Assembly: GCA_020251025.1 (NCBI GenBank)
Contig: JADCDI010000001.1
Location: 62,001-126,000, forward strand
Direction of reading: 5' to 3'
DNA length: 64,000 bases
From: Rhodobacter sp.
GTDB lineage: Bacteria > Pseudomonadota > Alphaproteobacteria > Rhodobacterales > Rhodobacteraceae
Positions 47,611 to 59,166 of this stretch are shown here, in pieces; positions within the stretch are counted from its first letter, which is position 1; each line of letters opens with the position of its first letter. A program made the position numbers and the translations under genes. The notes under the pieces were generated by a model. The model saw only the letters and a program-made list of their open reading frames with translations, did not search any database and was not told where the DNA came from.

Positions 47611-48108
47611 ATGTGGCTGCTTGCCCTGATCCTTGGTCTTCCACTGATCGAGATTTCGCTTTTCGTCACCGTCGGGGCCTGGCTTGGCCTTTGGCTGACA
47701 CTGGCGATTGTGATCGGAACGGGCGCGTTCGGCATCTGGTTGATCCGCAGTCAGGGAGAGCGCGCGCAACGCGACCTGAAAGTGGCGCTGCAGACCCGCA
47801 GCAACCCGGCCTATGCCCTTGCCTCGGACGTTCTGATCGTGGTGGCCGGTGCCCTGCTTGTCTTGCCCGGCTTTTTTACCGATGTCTGCGGGATTTTGCT
47901 GTTGCTTCCCCCGGTGCGGCACGCGGTGATGCGCCTTGCCCAGCGGCGGGCCCAGGCTGCGGTGACCGCACATCTGTATTCCGCCGCTAAGGCGGCAGCT
48001 TCGGGAATGGCGCAGCCACGCCCCAAGTCCGATATGGTGATTGATGCAACCTGGGAAGAGTTGCCCAACGACGGCGGCAAGCCACCCTCGGGCTGGACGC
48101 GGCATTGA
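47611..48108 (+). CDS. fxsA: FxsA family membrane protein
   Basis: LIEISLFVTVGAWLG...ALLVLPGFFTDVCGILLLLPPVR. Confidence 0.88.
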   Translation: MWLLALILGLPLIEISLFVTVGAWLGLWLTLAIVIGTGAFGIWLIRSQGERAQRDLKVALQTRSNPAYALASDVLIVVAGALLVLPGFFTDVCGILLLLPPVRHAVMRLAQRRAQAAVTAHLYSAAKAAASGMAQPRPKSDMVIDATWEELPNDGGKPPSGWTRH

Positions 48109-48171
48109 GCGCGCCGATCTGACCTGCTAGACAGCGTGCGAGCCGGAAGTGACCGCAAGCAGGAGACCTTG

Positions 48172-48672
48172 ATGACTGAAGCAAACGGCAGCGCCGCTGC
48201 GGAGACCCCCGCCCAGATACGGATGCAGGTTCTGGCGCAATATATCCGCGATCTGTCCTTTGAGAACGCCATCGCGCAGAAGGGGCTGATGAGCGGCGAA
48301 GTTCAGCCCGACGTCACGGTTCAGGTCAGCCTGGATGCCCGCACGCGCCCCCAGCCAAACCAGTACGAGGTGATCAACAAGTTCCGCATCACGTCGAAGA
48401 ACAAGGCGACGGGCGACAACCTGTTCCTGATGGAACTGGAATATGCCGGTATCTTTCTGGTCGAAGGCGTGCCGGGCGAGCAGCTTCATCCCTTTCTGCT
48501 GATCGAATGTCCGCGCATGTTGTTTCCCTTTGTGCGCCGCATCATTTCGGACGTGACCCGCGATGGGGGCTTCCCGGCGCTGAACGTGGACACGGTGGAC
48601 TACATGGCACTGTACCGCCAGGAGCTTGCCCGCCGCGCCGAGGCCAAGAAACCGCCTGCCTCCCAGGCCTGA
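48172..48672 (+). CDS. secB: Protein-export chaperone SecB
   Basis: QYIRDLSFEN...LFLMELEYAGIF...PFVRRIISDVTRDGGFP. Confidence 0.95.
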   Translation: MTEANGSAAAETPAQIRMQVLAQYIRDLSFENAIAQKGLMSGEVQPDVTVQVSLDARTRPQPNQYEVINKFRITSKNKATGDNLFLMELEYAGIFLVEGVPGEQLHPFLLIECPRMLFPFVRRIISDVTRDGGFPALNVDTVDYMALYRQELARRAEAKKPPASQA

Positions 48673-48675
48673 GGA

Positions 48676-49368
48676 TCAGACCCGTTCAGACCACAAGGCT
48701 GCTTGGCCCAAAGCTGCCACAAAGGCGGCGTGGGCGGCTTCTTCGGTCTGGGTGATGCGCGGCGAAAGCGGGCGCGGGCGCGGTCCTGGCCGCCAGGCGG
48801 TGCCGCTGGCGGTGTCCGGTTTTTCGCCTGCCGGCCCGGAAAGCACCAGATCGGGCTGCCTTCCGCCGACAAGTTCAAGATAGACCTCGGCAAGGATCCT
48901 GCTGTCGAGGAGCGCGCCGTGATATTCGCGCGAGGAGTTATCCACGCCGAAGCGCCGGCAAAGCGCATCAAGAGAGGCGGGTGCACCGGGGAACCTTTTG
49001 CGCGCGATCAGAAGGGTATCAACCGCCCGGTCCGCCGCCAGAACCGGAAGCCCGGCCCAGGCCAGTTCGGCATTCAGAAACTTCATATCGAAGGCCGCGT
49101 TGTGAATGACAAGGGTGGCATCTTCGATGAAGTCGAGAAAAGCCTGAGCGACTGCCTTGAACACAGGTTTGTCGCGCAGGAAATCGTCGCCCAGACCGTG
49201 AACCTCGAAGGCTTCCTTCGGCATCGGGCGCAGTGGATTGATATAGTGGTGAAATGTGCGCCCGGTGGGGACATGATTGAGAAGTTCCACCGCGCCGATT
49301 TCAACGATCCGATGGCCTTCGGCAGGCTCTAATCCGGTCGTTTCGGTATCCAGAACAATTTCACGCAT
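48676..49368 (-). CDS. dnaQ: DNA polymerase III epsilon subunit
   Basis: [28 protein letters not shown]. Confidence 0.95.
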   Translation of the reverse strand: MREIVLDTETTGLEPAEGHRIVEIGAVELLNHVPTGRTFHHYINPLRPMPKEAFEVHGLGDDFLRDKPVFKAVAQAFLDFIEDATLVIHNAAFDMKFLNAELAWAGLPVLAADRAVDTLLIARKRFPGAPASLDALCRRFGVDNSSREYHGALLDSRILAEVYLELVGGRQPDLVLSGPAGEKPDTASGTAWRPGPRPRPLSPRITQTEEAAHAAFVAALGQAALWSERV

Positions 49369-49954
49369 GATGGGTTTCCCTTATGTACCGGATCAGGGCC
49401 TGCACACAGGCCCGGACCGAAGGAAGGCTGAGCGTTTCGATCAGATGCGTGCCGCGTGCCCGCTTTTCCCGGTCCGGCAACTGCTTTGCAAGCAGGGTCT
49501 GGAACAGCGCCTCTGTCATGCCGGGCCGGGCCATGACGCGGGCGCGCTGAAGTGCTGGTGGCGCGGTGACGACAAGGGATGCATCCACGCTTGCCTCTGC
49601 GCCGGTCTCGAACAGAAGCGGGATATCCAGAAGCAGGATATCCGCCGGGGTTCCGGCAACGAAGCGGGCGCGGTCTGCCACCAAAAGCGGATGAACGACA
49701 GCCTCTATCCTGGGCAATGCGCCGGGATCTTCTGCGATGGCGCGGCGCAGCTCATCGCGGCGGATCGCCCCCCGCACTTCGGCTTGCGGAAACAAAGCGG
49801 AAAGCGGTGCAACCGCCGCGCCGCCTTCGGCGTAAAGGCGGTGCACCGCCTCATCGGCATCCCAGACCGGCACGCCTTCTGCCGCGAAGAATGCGGCTGT
49901 GGTGGACTTGCCCATGCCGATGGAGCCGGTAAGCCCAAGCCGGAAGGCGGTCAT
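49361..49954 (-). CDS. coaE: Dephospho-CoA kinase
   Basis: [36 protein letters not shown]. Confidence 0.95.
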   Translation of the reverse strand: MTAFRLGLTGSIGMGKSTTAAFFAAEGVPVWDADEAVHRLYAEGGAAVAPLSALFPQAEVRGAIRRDELRRAIAEDPGALPRIEAVVHPLLVADRARFVAGTPADILLLDIPLLFETGAEASVDASLVVTAPPALQRARVMARPGMTEALFQTLLAKQLPDREKRARGTHLIETLSLPSVRACVQALIRYIRETHHA

Positions 49955-50790
49955 GAGGAAAGGACGGCGACCCGCGTTGCCGCATCAACTTCGGGCCGGG
50001 TTCCGAACCACCTTTCAAACCCCGGGGCCGCCTGGTGAAGAAGCATGCCCAGACCGTCGACGACCGTGCATCCGGCCTGCTCTGCCTGATCGAGAAAGGC
50101 GGTCCGCAGCGGTGTGTAAACCAGATCTGTCACCAGTGCCTTCGGATTGAGCGAGGCCTGCGGTACCCTGAGTTCGGGCTTGCCGGTCATTCCAAGCGCG
50201 GTGGTGTTTACGATTGTCGCAGCCCCCTCCAGAAAGAGTTCCGCCTGTGCCCAGTCGTAGACATGAATCTTTGCGCCGAAGTCGGATCTGAGCGCCTCTG
50301 CGCGGGCGCGGGTCCGGTTGGCAACCCGGATCTCCGGCACGCCGACCTCGGTCAGTGCCGCGACAATGGCCCTGGCTGCACCGCCGGCACCGAACACCAC
50401 GGCGGGGCCTGCGGACGGTGCCCATCCGGGCGCATGCTGGCGAAGGTTTGCGATGAAACCGGAGCCGTCGGTGTTGTCTGCGAAAACCCTGCCATCCTTG
50501 CGGAAAATCAGCGTATTGGCAGCACCGATCAGGGCGGCGCGATCAGTGACGATATCTGCCAGGGACAGGATGGTTTCCTTGTGCGGAATTGTCACATTCA
50601 AACCGACAAAGCCCAGCTTGGGCAGCACCGCCAAGGCTTCCTTAAGGTCTGCCTGACCCACGTCCATCGGAATGTAGAAGGCCTTGATCCCGTAGCGCTG
50701 CAGCCAATACCCGTGCAGCAGGGGGGACCGGCTGTGTGCGATGGGCGAGCCGATCACTCCGGCCAGAGGGATGCGAGGCGCGTCGGTCAT
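49951..50790 (-). CDS. aroE: Shikimate dehydrogenase
   Basis: IPLAGVIGSPIAHSRSPLLHGYWL; VVFGAGGAARAI. Confidence 0.95.
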   Translation of the reverse strand: MTDAPRIPLAGVIGSPIAHSRSPLLHGYWLQRYGIKAFYIPMDVGQADLKEALAVLPKLGFVGLNVTIPHKETILSLADIVTDRAALIGAANTLIFRKDGRVFADNTDGSGFIANLRQHAPGWAPSAGPAVVFGAGGAARAIVAALTEVGVPEIRVANRTRARAEALRSDFGAKIHVYDWAQAELFLEGAATIVNTTALGMTGKPELRVPQASLNPKALVTDLVYTPLRTAFLDQAEQAGCTVVDGLGMLLHQAAPGFERWFGTRPEVDAATRVAVLSS

Positions 50791-51404
50791 GCCGGTATGA
50801 TGCCACTGTCACAAAGGTGATTCAGAACGGGCAGCAAAGGGAACCCCAGAACGGTAAAATGATCGCCTTCGATATCCGAAAAGAGCCTGATCCCCTCATC
50901 CTCGATACGGTAGGTTCCAACACTGTGACGCGCTGCATCCCAGTTGCGGGCCAGATAGTCGTCAAGGAATGCCTCCGAGAACATCCTCATCTTCATCCGT
51001 GCCTTCCCGACATGCCGCCAGACCGGCCTGCCCCCGTCATATAGCACGGCAGCGGAATGAAGCAGGTGTGTCTGACCGCGAAGCCTTTGCAACTGTGCCC
51101 GTGCTGCATCAGCGGTTTCCGCCTTGGCCCAGGCCTGTCCGGCAAAATCCAGCACCTGATCGCATCCGATGACAATGGCCTCCGGGAACCGGGCGGCAAT
51201 CTTGCGCGCCTTCGCTTCGGCCAGGGCATCAGCAATGTCTCTTGGACTGGCACCTTCGGCTGACATTGACAGTCGTATGGCTTCTTCGTCGACCCGGGCC
51301 GTCACGACGGAAATCGCGAGCCCGGCGGCACGCAGCATCTGCGCGCGCGTAGCGGATGCGGAAGCCAGAACGATATCTCTGCTCTGTCGGGACGCTGTGA
51401 CCAT
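50787..51404 (-). CDS. maf: Maf-family nucleotide pyrophosphatase
   Basis: IVLASASATRAQMLRAAGL...VIGCDQVLDF. Confidence 0.92.
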   Translation of the reverse strand: MVTASRQSRDIVLASASATRAQMLRAAGLAISVVTARVDEEAIRLSMSAEGASPRDIADALAEAKARKIAARFPEAIVIGCDQVLDFAGQAWAKAETADAARAQLQRLRGQTHLLHSAAVLYDGGRPVWRHVGKARMKMRMFSEAFLDDYLARNWDAARHSVGTYRIEDEGIRLFSDIEGDHFTVLGFPLLPVLNHLCDSGIIPA

Positions 51405-51806
51405 GTGGATAATCGTGATATGTTCCTGTCAGATAGGCAAGGGATGGTTGCGCGGGTTCCGGGGATTGCGACCAGGTCCGAACCCACCGGCAGGGACCGC
51501 CTGCGGTTATCCACGGGCGGATAACGGATCGGCGCTGCGGCGGAATTTCTTGTTGCAAATTCGGCAATGACAAGATCGCCCACAGCGAAATGACATCACA
51601 TCATGCCTGCAAAACATTGATTATAAATGGTTTATTTGAAAAAGTCGGCCGGATTTCCTGTTTGTCCCGGTGTTGCGCACAGGGTTGTGCTTGTGGACAA
51701 AACGATGTGCAACCTTGGCAATCCTGTTATCCAGAACCGCTACTGCAACATTTTCCTTAAGATTCTTTTCCGGTTATGAAGAAGAAGTGAACCGGAGACA
51801 TGGCCG
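51404..51806. other. Predicted chromosomal replication origin (oriC)
   Basis: Intergenic; perfect DnaA box TGTGGATAA (51404-51412, reverse of TTATCCACA), near-boxes TTATCCACG (51507-51515), TGTGGACAA (51692-51700), TTATCCAGA (51727-51735), AT-rich stretch 51611-51644, between maf and hemJ-rho-mnmEG-rsmG-parAB. Confidence 0.78.
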
Positions 51807-52256
51807 ATGGGCAGTTTTCTTGCAGAGATGTACCTGTGGGTGAAGGCGTTCCACGTGATGGCGGTCATCGCCTGGATGGCGGGGCTGTTCTATTTGCCGC
51901 GCTTGTTTGTGTACCACGCGGAGAAGGCCGCGCCCGGGCGCGATATGGATGCGTTGTTCCAGACCATGGAACTGAAGCTTTATCGGGTGATCATGGGACC
52001 TGCGGCCATTGCTGCCTGGGTGTTCGGACTTGGTCTGGTGATGACGCCCGGAATCGTGGACTGGTCGCAGGTCTGGCCCTGGGCCAAGGCCGTATCTGTT
52101 CTTGCCATGACGTGGTTTCATTTCTGGCTTGGCACAAGACGCAAGGAGTTTTCCGCAGGCCACAACAGATTGACCGGTCGCCATTACCGGATGATGAACG
52201 AGGTGCCGACGCTGTTGATGGCGGTGATCGTGCTGTCGGTCATCGTCAGGTTCTGA
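51807..52256 (+). CDS. hemJ: Protoporphyrinogen oxidase HemJ
   Basis: LWVKAFHVMAVIAWMAGLFYLPRLFVYH. Confidence 0.92.
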   Translation: MGSFLAEMYLWVKAFHVMAVIAWMAGLFYLPRLFVYHAEKAAPGRDMDALFQTMELKLYRVIMGPAAIAAWVFGLGLVMTPGIVDWSQVWPWAKAVSVLAMTWFHFWLGTRRKEFSAGHNRLTGRHYRMMNEVPTLLMAVIVLSVIVRF

Positions 52257-52375
52257 TCCGTTGACTTCGCCATATCCGGGGCGTATCTGAAGTCGGCGGG
52301 ACCGTCCGGCCCAGGCATTTTCCCTGTCATGATCTTGGTGGCCCACCTTGGGGACATCCTTTTGCGAGCATTCCC

Positions 52376-53647
52376 ATGACCAATGAACGACTGAACCTGT
52401 CCGATCTCAAGGCCAAGACCCCGGCGGATCTGCTGGCGATGGCGGAGGAGTGGGAGATCGAGAACGCGCCCTCGATGCGCAAGGGCGAGATGATGTTCTC
52501 GATCCTGAAGGAACATGCCGAGGAAGGCTGGGAAATCGGGGGCGACGGTGTTCTGGAAGTGCTGCAGGACGGCTTTGGGTTTCTGCGCTCCAAAGAGGCG
52601 AATTATCTGCCTGGTCCGGACGATATCTATGTCTCTCCCGATATCCTGCGGCAGTTTTCGCTGAGAACGGGCGACACCATAGAAGGTGACATCGCCGCGC
52701 CGCGGGATACCGAACGCTACTTCTGCATGACGAAGGTGACGCGGATCAACTTTGACGATCCGGAAAAGGCGCGCCACAAGGTGCACTTCGATAACCTGAC
52801 GCCGCTTTACCCTGACGAGCGGCTGAAGATGGAGGTCGAGGATCCGACAATCCGGGACCGGTCAGCACGCATCATCGATCTTGTGGCGCCGATCGGGAAA
52901 GGCCAGCGCGGGCTGATTGTTGCGCCGCCGCGGACAGGCAAGACCGTGCTGTTGCAGAATATAGCGCATTCGATCGCGACCAATCACCCGGAATGCTATC
53001 TGATCGTTCTGCTGATTGACGAACGACCCGAGGAGGTGACCGACATGCAGAGGTCGGTCAAGGGAGAGGTGGTATCATCCACCTTTGACGAACCGGCAAC
53101 CCGCCATGTCGCCGTTGCTGAAATGGTCATTGAGAAAGCCAAGCGTCTGGTCGAGCACAAGCGCGATGTCGTCATCCTTCTGGATTCGATCACCCGGCTT
53201 GGCCGGGCCTTCAACACGGTTGTTCCGTCGTCCGGCAAGGTGCTGACGGGCGGGGTGGATGCCAACGCGCTGCAGCGGCCAAAGCGGTTTTTCGGTGCGG
53301 CCCGCAATATTGAAGAGGGCGGGTCGCTGACCATCATCGCCACGGCTTTGATCGACACGGGCAGCCGGATGGATGAAGTGATCTTCGAGGAATTCAAGGG
53401 AACGGGTAATTCCGAGATCGTGCTTGACCGCAAGGTGGCGGACAAGCGCGTGTTCCCGGCGATGGACATCCTGAAATCCGGCACCCGGAAAGAGGACCTT
53501 CTGGTGGACAAGGCAGACCTTCAGAAGACCTATGTCTTGCGGCGCATCCTGAATCCGATGGGCACAACCGATGCAATCGAGTTCCTGATTTCGAAGTTGA
53601 AGCAGACAAAAACGAATGCCGAATTCTTCGAGTCCATGAACACCTGA
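52376..53647 (+). CDS. rho: Transcription termination factor Rho
   Basis: [25 protein letters not shown]...[15 protein letters not shown]. Confidence 0.98.
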   Translation: MTNERLNLSDLKAKTPADLLAMAEEWEIENAPSMRKGEMMFSILKEHAEEGWEIGGDGVLEVLQDGFGFLRSKEANYLPGPDDIYVSPDILRQFSLRTGDTIEGDIAAPRDTERYFCMTKVTRINFDDPEKARHKVHFDNLTPLYPDERLKMEVEDPTIRDRSARIIDLVAPIGKGQRGLIVAPPRTGKTVLLQNIAHSIATNHPECYLIVLLIDERPEEVTDMQRSVKGEVVSSTFDEPATRHVAVAEMVIEKAKRLVEHKRDVVILLDSITRLGRAFNTVVPSSGKVLTGGVDANALQRPKRFFGAARNIEEGGSLTIIATALIDTGSRMDEVIFEEFKGTGNSEIVLDRKVADKRVFPAMDILKSGTRKEDLLVDKADLQKTYVLRRILNPMGTTDAIEFLISKLKQTKTNAEFFESMNT

Positions 53648-53675
53648 TCCATCTGTCCGGCCCGGATGCTATTCA

Positions 53676-54959
53676 ATGGATACGATTTTTGCTTTAGCCA
53701 CGGCCCGAGGGAAGGCGGGTGTGGCGATAATCCGGATTTCCGGCCCGGCTTCGCATGATGCTGTCCGTCATCTTGCGGGCGATGTTCCGGAGACGCGCCG
53801 GGCGGTTCTGCGGACATTGCGGTCTGGCGGCGAAGTGCTTGACCAGGGGCTTGTTCTGACGTTTTCTGATGGCTCCGGCTTTACCGGGGAATGTTCGGCT
53901 GAATTGCAGCTTCACGGCAGCACGGCCGTGACACGGGCTGTTTTGAGGGCGCTTTCCGGGTTGCCTGGCTTGCGACAGGCCGAGCCGGGGGAGTTCACCC
54001 GCCGCGCATTGGACAATAACCGGCTGGACCTGACCCAGGTTGAAGGGCTGGCCGATCTGATTGACGCTGAAACGGAGATTCAGCGCAAGCAGGCTCTGCG
54101 CGTTCTATCCGGTGCCATCGGGAAACGGGCTGGGCTGTGGCGCGGCAAGCTGATTCGCGCTGCGGCGTTGCTGGAAGCGACAATCGATTTCGCGGAAGAG
54201 GATGTTCCCGTTGATGTGACGCCCGAGGTCGTGGGTATTCTGGATGCCTTGCTCGGCGAATTCCGGGCTGAGATTGACGGCGCGCGCATCGCCGAGAGGG
54301 TCCGAGACGGCTTCGAGGTGGCGATCATAGGGCGGCCAAACAGCGGAAAGTCGTCTTTGATCAATATTCTGGCTGGTCGTGAGGCCGCTTTGACCTCTGA
54401 TATTCCGGGGACCACGCGCGATATCATCGAGGTTCGGATGGACCTGAAGGGTCTTGCGGTGACGATGCTGGATACGGCGGGTCTGCGCCAGACAGACGAT
54501 GCGATAGAGCAGCTTGGCATCATGCGGGCACGCGCGCGGGCCGAGGCGGCGGACCTGCGGGTTTTTCTGATGGATGAGGACGGATTGCCGGAGGGGATGA
54601 TTCCGGTGCCGGGCGATATCGTGGTCAGGGGCAAGGCCGACCTTGGGGCCAGCGGCCCCGCCGTTTCAGGCCTGACGGGTGAGGGCGTGCAGGAGCTTGT
54701 AGATCAAATCTCGGCCGAGTTGTCAGTCCGGGCGGTGGGATCCGGCACCTTGACGCGCGAACGGCACCGCGTGGCGTTGATGCGGGGAGTCGAGGCTTTG
54801 GAAGCCGCTCGAATCGAGTTAAGTAAGTCTGCAGTTCGGACCGAGATTGCTGCAGAGGATATCCGTACAGCGATTCGGGCGCTTGATGCCCTTGTTGGGG
54901 GAATTGACGTAGAGGCCGTTCTGGACGAGGTTTTTTCGCGCTTTTGTATAGGCAAGTGA
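53676..54959 (+). CDS. mnmE: tRNA modification GTPase MnmE
   Basis: [37 protein letters not shown]-terminal CIGK. Confidence 0.97.
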   Translation: MDTIFALATARGKAGVAIIRISGPASHDAVRHLAGDVPETRRAVLRTLRSGGEVLDQGLVLTFSDGSGFTGECSAELQLHGSTAVTRAVLRALSGLPGLRQAEPGEFTRRALDNNRLDLTQVEGLADLIDAETEIQRKQALRVLSGAIGKRAGLWRGKLIRAAALLEATIDFAEEDVPVDVTPEVVGILDALLGEFRAEIDGARIAERVRDGFEVAIIGRPNSGKSSLINILAGREAALTSDIPGTTRDIIEVRMDLKGLAVTMLDTAGLRQTDDAIEQLGIMRARARAEAADLRVFLMDEDGLPEGMIPVPGDIVVRGKADLGASGPAVSGLTGEGVQELVDQISAELSVRAVGSGTLTRERHRVALMRGVEALEAARIELSKSAVRTEIAAEDIRTAIRALDALVGGIDVEAVLDEVFSRFCIGK

Positions 54960-54961
54960 GG

Positions 54962-56833
54962 GTGTTTCACGTGAAACAATATGACGTCATCGTCATCGGA
55001 GGTGGCCATGCCGGCTGTGAAGCGGCGCATGCCGCAGCGCGGCAGGGTGCCGAGACGGCCCTGGTTACCTTGAGTTGGGCGGGCATTGGCCTTATGTCCT
55101 GCAACCCTGCGATTGGCGGCCTTGGGAAGGGTCACCTCGTTCGCGAGATTGATGCCCTGGATGGGGTGATGGGCCGTGTCGCCGATTTTGCCGCGATTCA
55201 GTTCCGCTTGCTCAACCGCCGCAAGGGTCCGGCGGTTCAAGGCCCGCGCGCCCAGGCTGATCGGAGGTTGTACCGGGATGCGATGCAGCGGGAGATCAAG
55301 GAAAGGCGCGGGTTGACCGTAATCGAGGGAGAGGTGGCAGATCTGCTGATAACAGGCGACCGGGTGGGCGGGGTGTGTCTGGCCGATGGGACGACGCTGG
55401 TGGGTCAGACGGTTGTCCTGACAGCCGGGACATTCTTGCGGGGCGTAATCCACATCGGGAATTTGATGACGCCTGGTGGGCGAATGGGTGAAAAACCCTC
55501 TGTCCGTTTGGCAGATCGTCTGGCGGAGTTGCGCCTTGGGATGGGCCGACTGAAAACCGGTACACCCCCACGCCTTGATGGACGCAGCATTGACTGGTCG
55601 AAGGCTGGCGTTCAGCACGGCGATGACGAGCCTGCAATGTTCTCGTTTCTTCACAAGGCGCCGTTTGTAAGGCAGGTCACCTGCGGGATCACTCAGACGA
55701 ATGATCGGACGCATGAAATTGTCCGGTCCAACCTTGCGCGTTCCGCGATGTATGGCGGACAGATCGAGGGGGTCGGGCCGCGTTACTGCCCGTCGCTGGA
55801 AGACAAGGTTGTGCGATTCGCAGATAAGCAGTCGCATCAGATCTTTCTTGAGCCCGAGGGCCTGGACGACCCAACAGTCTATCCGAACGGTATTTCGACA
55901 TCTTTGCCCGCGGCTGTCCAAGAAGACTATGTGCATACGATCACCGGGCTTGAAAGAGCAGTGATCACGCAGCCGGGATATGCGATTGAGTATGACTTCT
56001 TTGATCCTCGCTGCCTGCGTCCGACCCTTGAGGTCCGTGAGGTAGGCGGGCTTTACTTTGCCGGCCAGATCAATGGAACGACCGGGTATGAAGAGGCTGC
56101 GGCCCAGGGCCTGGTCGCCGGGCTTAATGCAGCGCGTCGTGCATCTGGACAGGACGAAGCGGTTTTTTCCCGGACATCCAGCTACATAGGCGTTATGGTG
56201 GATGACCTTACGACAAAGGGCGTAAGTGAGCCCTACCGAATGTTCACATCCAGGGCAGAATTCCGGCTGTCGCTCCGGGCTGACAATGCAGACCAGCGCC
56301 TGACACCATTCGGGCTGGCCCTGGGCTGTGTTGGTGGTGATCGCGCCGTCGCTTTTGACAGGAAGGTCGCTGCTTTGGAAAGAACAAGGGTTGCGTTGGA
56401 GTCCCATCTGCTGACACCTCAGGCGATCGCAGCGCTGGGAATTCATGTCAGTCACGATGGGGTGCGTCGATCTGCCTTTTCGCTTCTTTCGTTGCCGGAA
56501 ACCGATGCGACGCAAATCGCGTCGCTCTGTCCGGAGTTTGCTGGCGAATCCGCAGAGATACAGCGCCAAATTGCAATAGAGGCCCTTTACAGCCCGTATC
56601 TGGAGCGCCAAAGCGAAGATGCAGCATCCATCCGCCGTGATGAAGCCATCAGAATCCCCGAGGATTTCTCCTACAGTGCTTTGGGCGGTCTTTCGGGCGA
56701 ACTTCGCCTGAAGTTGGAGCGTATTCGCCCGGCTTCACTTGCGCAGGCAGCCGCAATCGAGGGTATGACGCCAGCAGCACTGACCTTGATTCTTGCAAGA
56801 TTGCGTCAGGCTGCGCGAAAAGTGGCATCATGA
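54962..56833 (+). CDS. mnmG: tRNA uridine-5-carboxymethylaminomethyl synthesis protein MnmG
   Basis: [27 protein letters not shown] start at 54962 or 54971. Confidence 0.96.
   Translation: MFHVKQYDVIVIGGGHAGCEAAHAAARQGAETALVTLSWAGIGLMSCNPAIGGLGKGHLVREIDALDGVMGRVADFAAIQFRLLNRRKGPAVQGPRAQADRRLYRDAMQREIKERRGLTVIEGEVADLLITGDRVGGVCLADGTTLVGQTVVLTAGTFLRGVIHIGNLMTPGGRMGEKPSVRLADRLAELRLGMGRLKTGTPPRLDGRSIDWSKAGVQHGDDEPAMFSFLHKAPFVRQVTCGITQTNDRTHEIVRSNLARSAMYGGQIEGVGPRYCPSLEDKVVRFADKQSHQIFLEPEGLDDPTVYPNGISTSLPAAVQEDYVHTITGLERAVITQPGYAIEYDFFDPRCLRPTLEVREVGGLYFAGQINGTTGYEEAAAQGLVAGLNAARRASGQDEAVFSRTSSYIGVMVDDLTTKGVSEPYRMFTSRAEFRLSLRADNADQRLTPFGLALGCVGGDRAVAFDRKVAALERTRVALESHLLTPQAIAALGIHVSHDGVRRSAFSLLSLPETDATQIASLCPEFAGESAEIQRQIAIEALYSPYLERQSEDAASIRRDEAIRIPEDFSYSALGGLSGELRLKLERIRPASLAQAAAIEGMTPAALTLILARLRQAARKVAS
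54963..54978. promoter_or_regulatory. parS: parS site TGTTTCACGTGAAACA overlapping the mnmG start
   Basis: Perfect 16-bp palindromic parS consensus, ~3.3 kb from parB. Confidence 0.93.
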
Positions 56834-57435
56834 CGGACCCGAATCTCTACGGTGATCTTGCCGCAGAACGGTTGCGGATTCTTGTCGCGTTGCTCACAAA
56901 GTGGAATGCCGCGATCAACCTGGTTTCCGCGACGAGTTTGCCTGATGTTTGGCAGCGTCATGTTGCAGACAGCGCGCAGCTTTTGCCGCTGGTCCCGCCC
57001 GGTCGCAAGCGTTGGGTCGACATGGGGGCAGGTGCGGGCTTTCCCGGGGTTGTCGTGGCCTTGATTACGGCCGATACACCAGATGCGGCAGACATGGTCT
57101 TGATCGAATCGGATCAGCGAAAGGCCGCGTTTCTCTCAGCTGTTTCACGTGAAACAGGGGTGCCAATGATGATCCACGCAGATCGCATCGAAAATGTGGA
57201 GCCTCAACAAGCAGATATCGTCTCCGCCCGTGCGCTTGCACCGCTGAGAAGGCTTTGTGACTTTGCGGATCGCCACCTGGCGGCGGGTGGGATGGCCCTG
57301 TTCCCGAAGGGCAGCCAGTATGACAGCGAAGTTTCTGAAGCCCGCAAGATTTGGGCATTTGACCTGGACCTTCACATCAGTGCTACGGACCCGGCGGGAG
57401 CCGTGCTCAAACTGAAAGATCTTTGCCGTGTCTGA
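56830..57435 (+). CDS. rsmG: 16S rRNA (guanine527-N7)-methyltransferase
   Basis: [39 protein letters not shown]. Confidence 0.96.
   Translation: MTDPNLYGDLAAERLRILVALLTKWNAAINLVSATSLPDVWQRHVADSAQLLPLVPPGRKRWVDMGAGAGFPGVVVALITADTPDAADMVLIESDQRKAAFLSAVSRETGVPMMIHADRIENVEPQQADIVSARALAPLRRLCDFADRHLAAGGMALFPKGSQYDSEVSEARKIWAFDLDLHISATDPAGAVLKLKDLCRV
57141..57156. promoter_or_regulatory. parS: parS site TGTTTCACGTGAAACA inside rsmG
   Basis: Perfect 16-bp palindrome; encodes in-frame VSRET. Confidence 0.93.
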
Positions 57436-58237
57436 TCCGTTGCGCCCGCCTGGCGCCAGAATAATTGCAATTGTCAATCAGAAGGGTGGCGTGGGAAAGA
57501 CCACGACAGCAATCAACCTGGCTGCGGGTCTGACAGAAGGCGGCGCACGGGTTCTGCTGGTGGATCTGGATCCGCAAGGCAACGCATCTACCGGCCTTGG
57601 GGTAGAGCCGAACCAGCGCAATCGCACCAGTTATGATGTTCTGATCGAAGAAATGCCCGCGTCAGAGGCCATCCGACAGACGGCGATACCCCGGCTATTC
57701 ATCATTCCGGCGAATTCCGATCTGTCATCCACGGATATGGAGCTTGTGTCCAAAGAACGCCGCAGCTTTCTTCTGCGTGACGCGTTACGCCAGGTTTCAA
57801 TGGACGAACACCGTTTCGATTTTGTCATCATTGACTGCCCGCCGTCTCTTAACCTGCTGACAGTAAATGCAATGGTCGCGGCAGACTCGGTACTTGTGCC
57901 GCTGCAGAGCGAATTTTTTGCATTGGAGGGCCTGTCACAGCTCATGCTTACAATCCGCGAGGTTCGGCAAAGCGCGAACCCTGCTCTGCGCATTGAAGGC
58001 ATATTGCTGACCATGTTTGACGGGCGCAACAACCTGGCACAGCAGGTTGAAAGAGATGTGCGGGCGACATTGGGTGACCTGGTCTTTCCGGTCGTGATCC
58101 CGCGCAACGTCCGGGTCAGCGAAGCCCCATCCTATGCTCTTCCTGTGCTGTCATATGATCCCTCCTCGAAAGGAAGCGAAGCATACCGCGCTCTTGCGCA
58201 AGAGCTGCTCCTGCGGCATGGAGGCGGGCGGACATAA
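57428..58237 (+). CDS. parA: Chromosome partitioning protein ParA
   Basis: IAIVNQKGGVGKTTTAINLAAGL. Confidence 0.97.
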   Translation: MSDPLRPPGARIIAIVNQKGGVGKTTTAINLAAGLTEGGARVLLVDLDPQGNASTGLGVEPNQRNRTSYDVLIEEMPASEAIRQTAIPRLFIIPANSDLSSTDMELVSKERRSFLLRDALRQVSMDEHRFDFVIIDCPPSLNLLTVNAMVAADSVLVPLQSEFFALEGLSQLMLTIREVRQSANPALRIEGILLTMFDGRNNLAQQVERDVRATLGDLVFPVVIPRNVRVSEAPSYALPVLSYDPSSKGSEAYRALAQELLLRHGGGRT

Positions 58238-58254
58238 ACGCGCGGGGCGAACAG

Positions 58255-59166
58255 ATGGAAAAAAAGACCGAACGTCGGGGGCTGGGCCGCGGATTGTCAG
58301 CGCTTATGGCCGACGTCAGCGTGACCGCAGAGGGGGCCGGAGATACCGTATCCTCCCGGCAGGTGGATACTGTGGTGCCGGTCGAAAGTCTTTTCCCAAA
58401 CCCACACCAGCCGCGCCGTGATTTTGCGCCTGATGCGCTGGAAGATCTGGCAGCCTCGATCCGCATGAAGGGCGTGATCCAGCCCCTGATTGTTCGCAGA
58501 CGGGGCACAGAAGAGTACGAGATTGTCGCCGGAGAGCGGCGCTGGCGCGCCGCCCAGATGGCGCGGGTTCACGAACTGCCTATCATAATCAGAGATTTGT
58601 CAGACTCCGAGGTCTTGGAAATTGCGCTGATCGAGAATATTCAGCGCGCCGACCTGAATGCGATCGAAGAGGCGCTCGCCTATCGGCAGCTTATGGACCG
58701 ATTCGGCCACACGCAGGAAAGGATGGCCGAAGCGCTGTCCAAGAGCCGCAGCCACATTGCCAATCTGCTCCGTCTGCTGCAATTGCCTGAAGAGGTGCAA
58801 ACCTACATTCGCGAAGGCAAGCTGACCGCCGGTCATGCCCGTGCGCTGATCACCACAGCCAACCCGGCAGAATTGGCACGGATGATCATCGCAAAAGGGA
58901 TGACGGTCCGTCAGGCGGAAGACCTGGCGAAAAAGCAGGGCGCGGCTGTCGGAAAGCCAGGCCGGCCACAGTCGCGCAGGTTCGAAAAGGATGCAGATAC
59001 CCGCGCGCTTGAGGCTGATCTGTCGGCAAACCTTCGCATGACCGTTCAGATCATGCATGAGCCGGGCGGAGAGGCGGGGGTGCTGTCAATCCGGTACAAC
59101 AGCCTTGAAGACCTTGATCTCTTGTGTCGCGGACTGTCCGTTCTGCCCCGCGACGGGTCCGTTTAG
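58255..59166 (+). CDS. parB: Chromosome partitioning protein ParB
   Basis: RRGLGRGLSALM; GERRWRAAQMA; LIENIQRADLNAIEEA. Confidence 0.97.
   Translation: MEKKTERRGLGRGLSALMADVSVTAEGAGDTVSSRQVDTVVPVESLFPNPHQPRRDFAPDALEDLAASIRMKGVIQPLIVRRRGTEEYEIVAGERRWRAAQMARVHELPIIIRDLSDSEVLEIALIENIQRADLNAIEEALAYRQLMDRFGHTQERMAEALSKSRSHIANLLRLLQLPEEVQTYIREGKLTAGHARALITTANPAELARMIIAKGMTVRQAEDLAKKQGAAVGKPGRPQSRRFEKDADTRALEADLSANLRMTVQIMHEPGGEAGVLSIRYNSLEDLDLLCRGLSVLPRDGSV

Noticed and set aside
54704-56611. 635-aa minus-strand ORF antisense to mnmE/mnmG
   Set aside because: mnmG is unambiguous on the plus strand; the antisense ORF lacks any recognisable domain.
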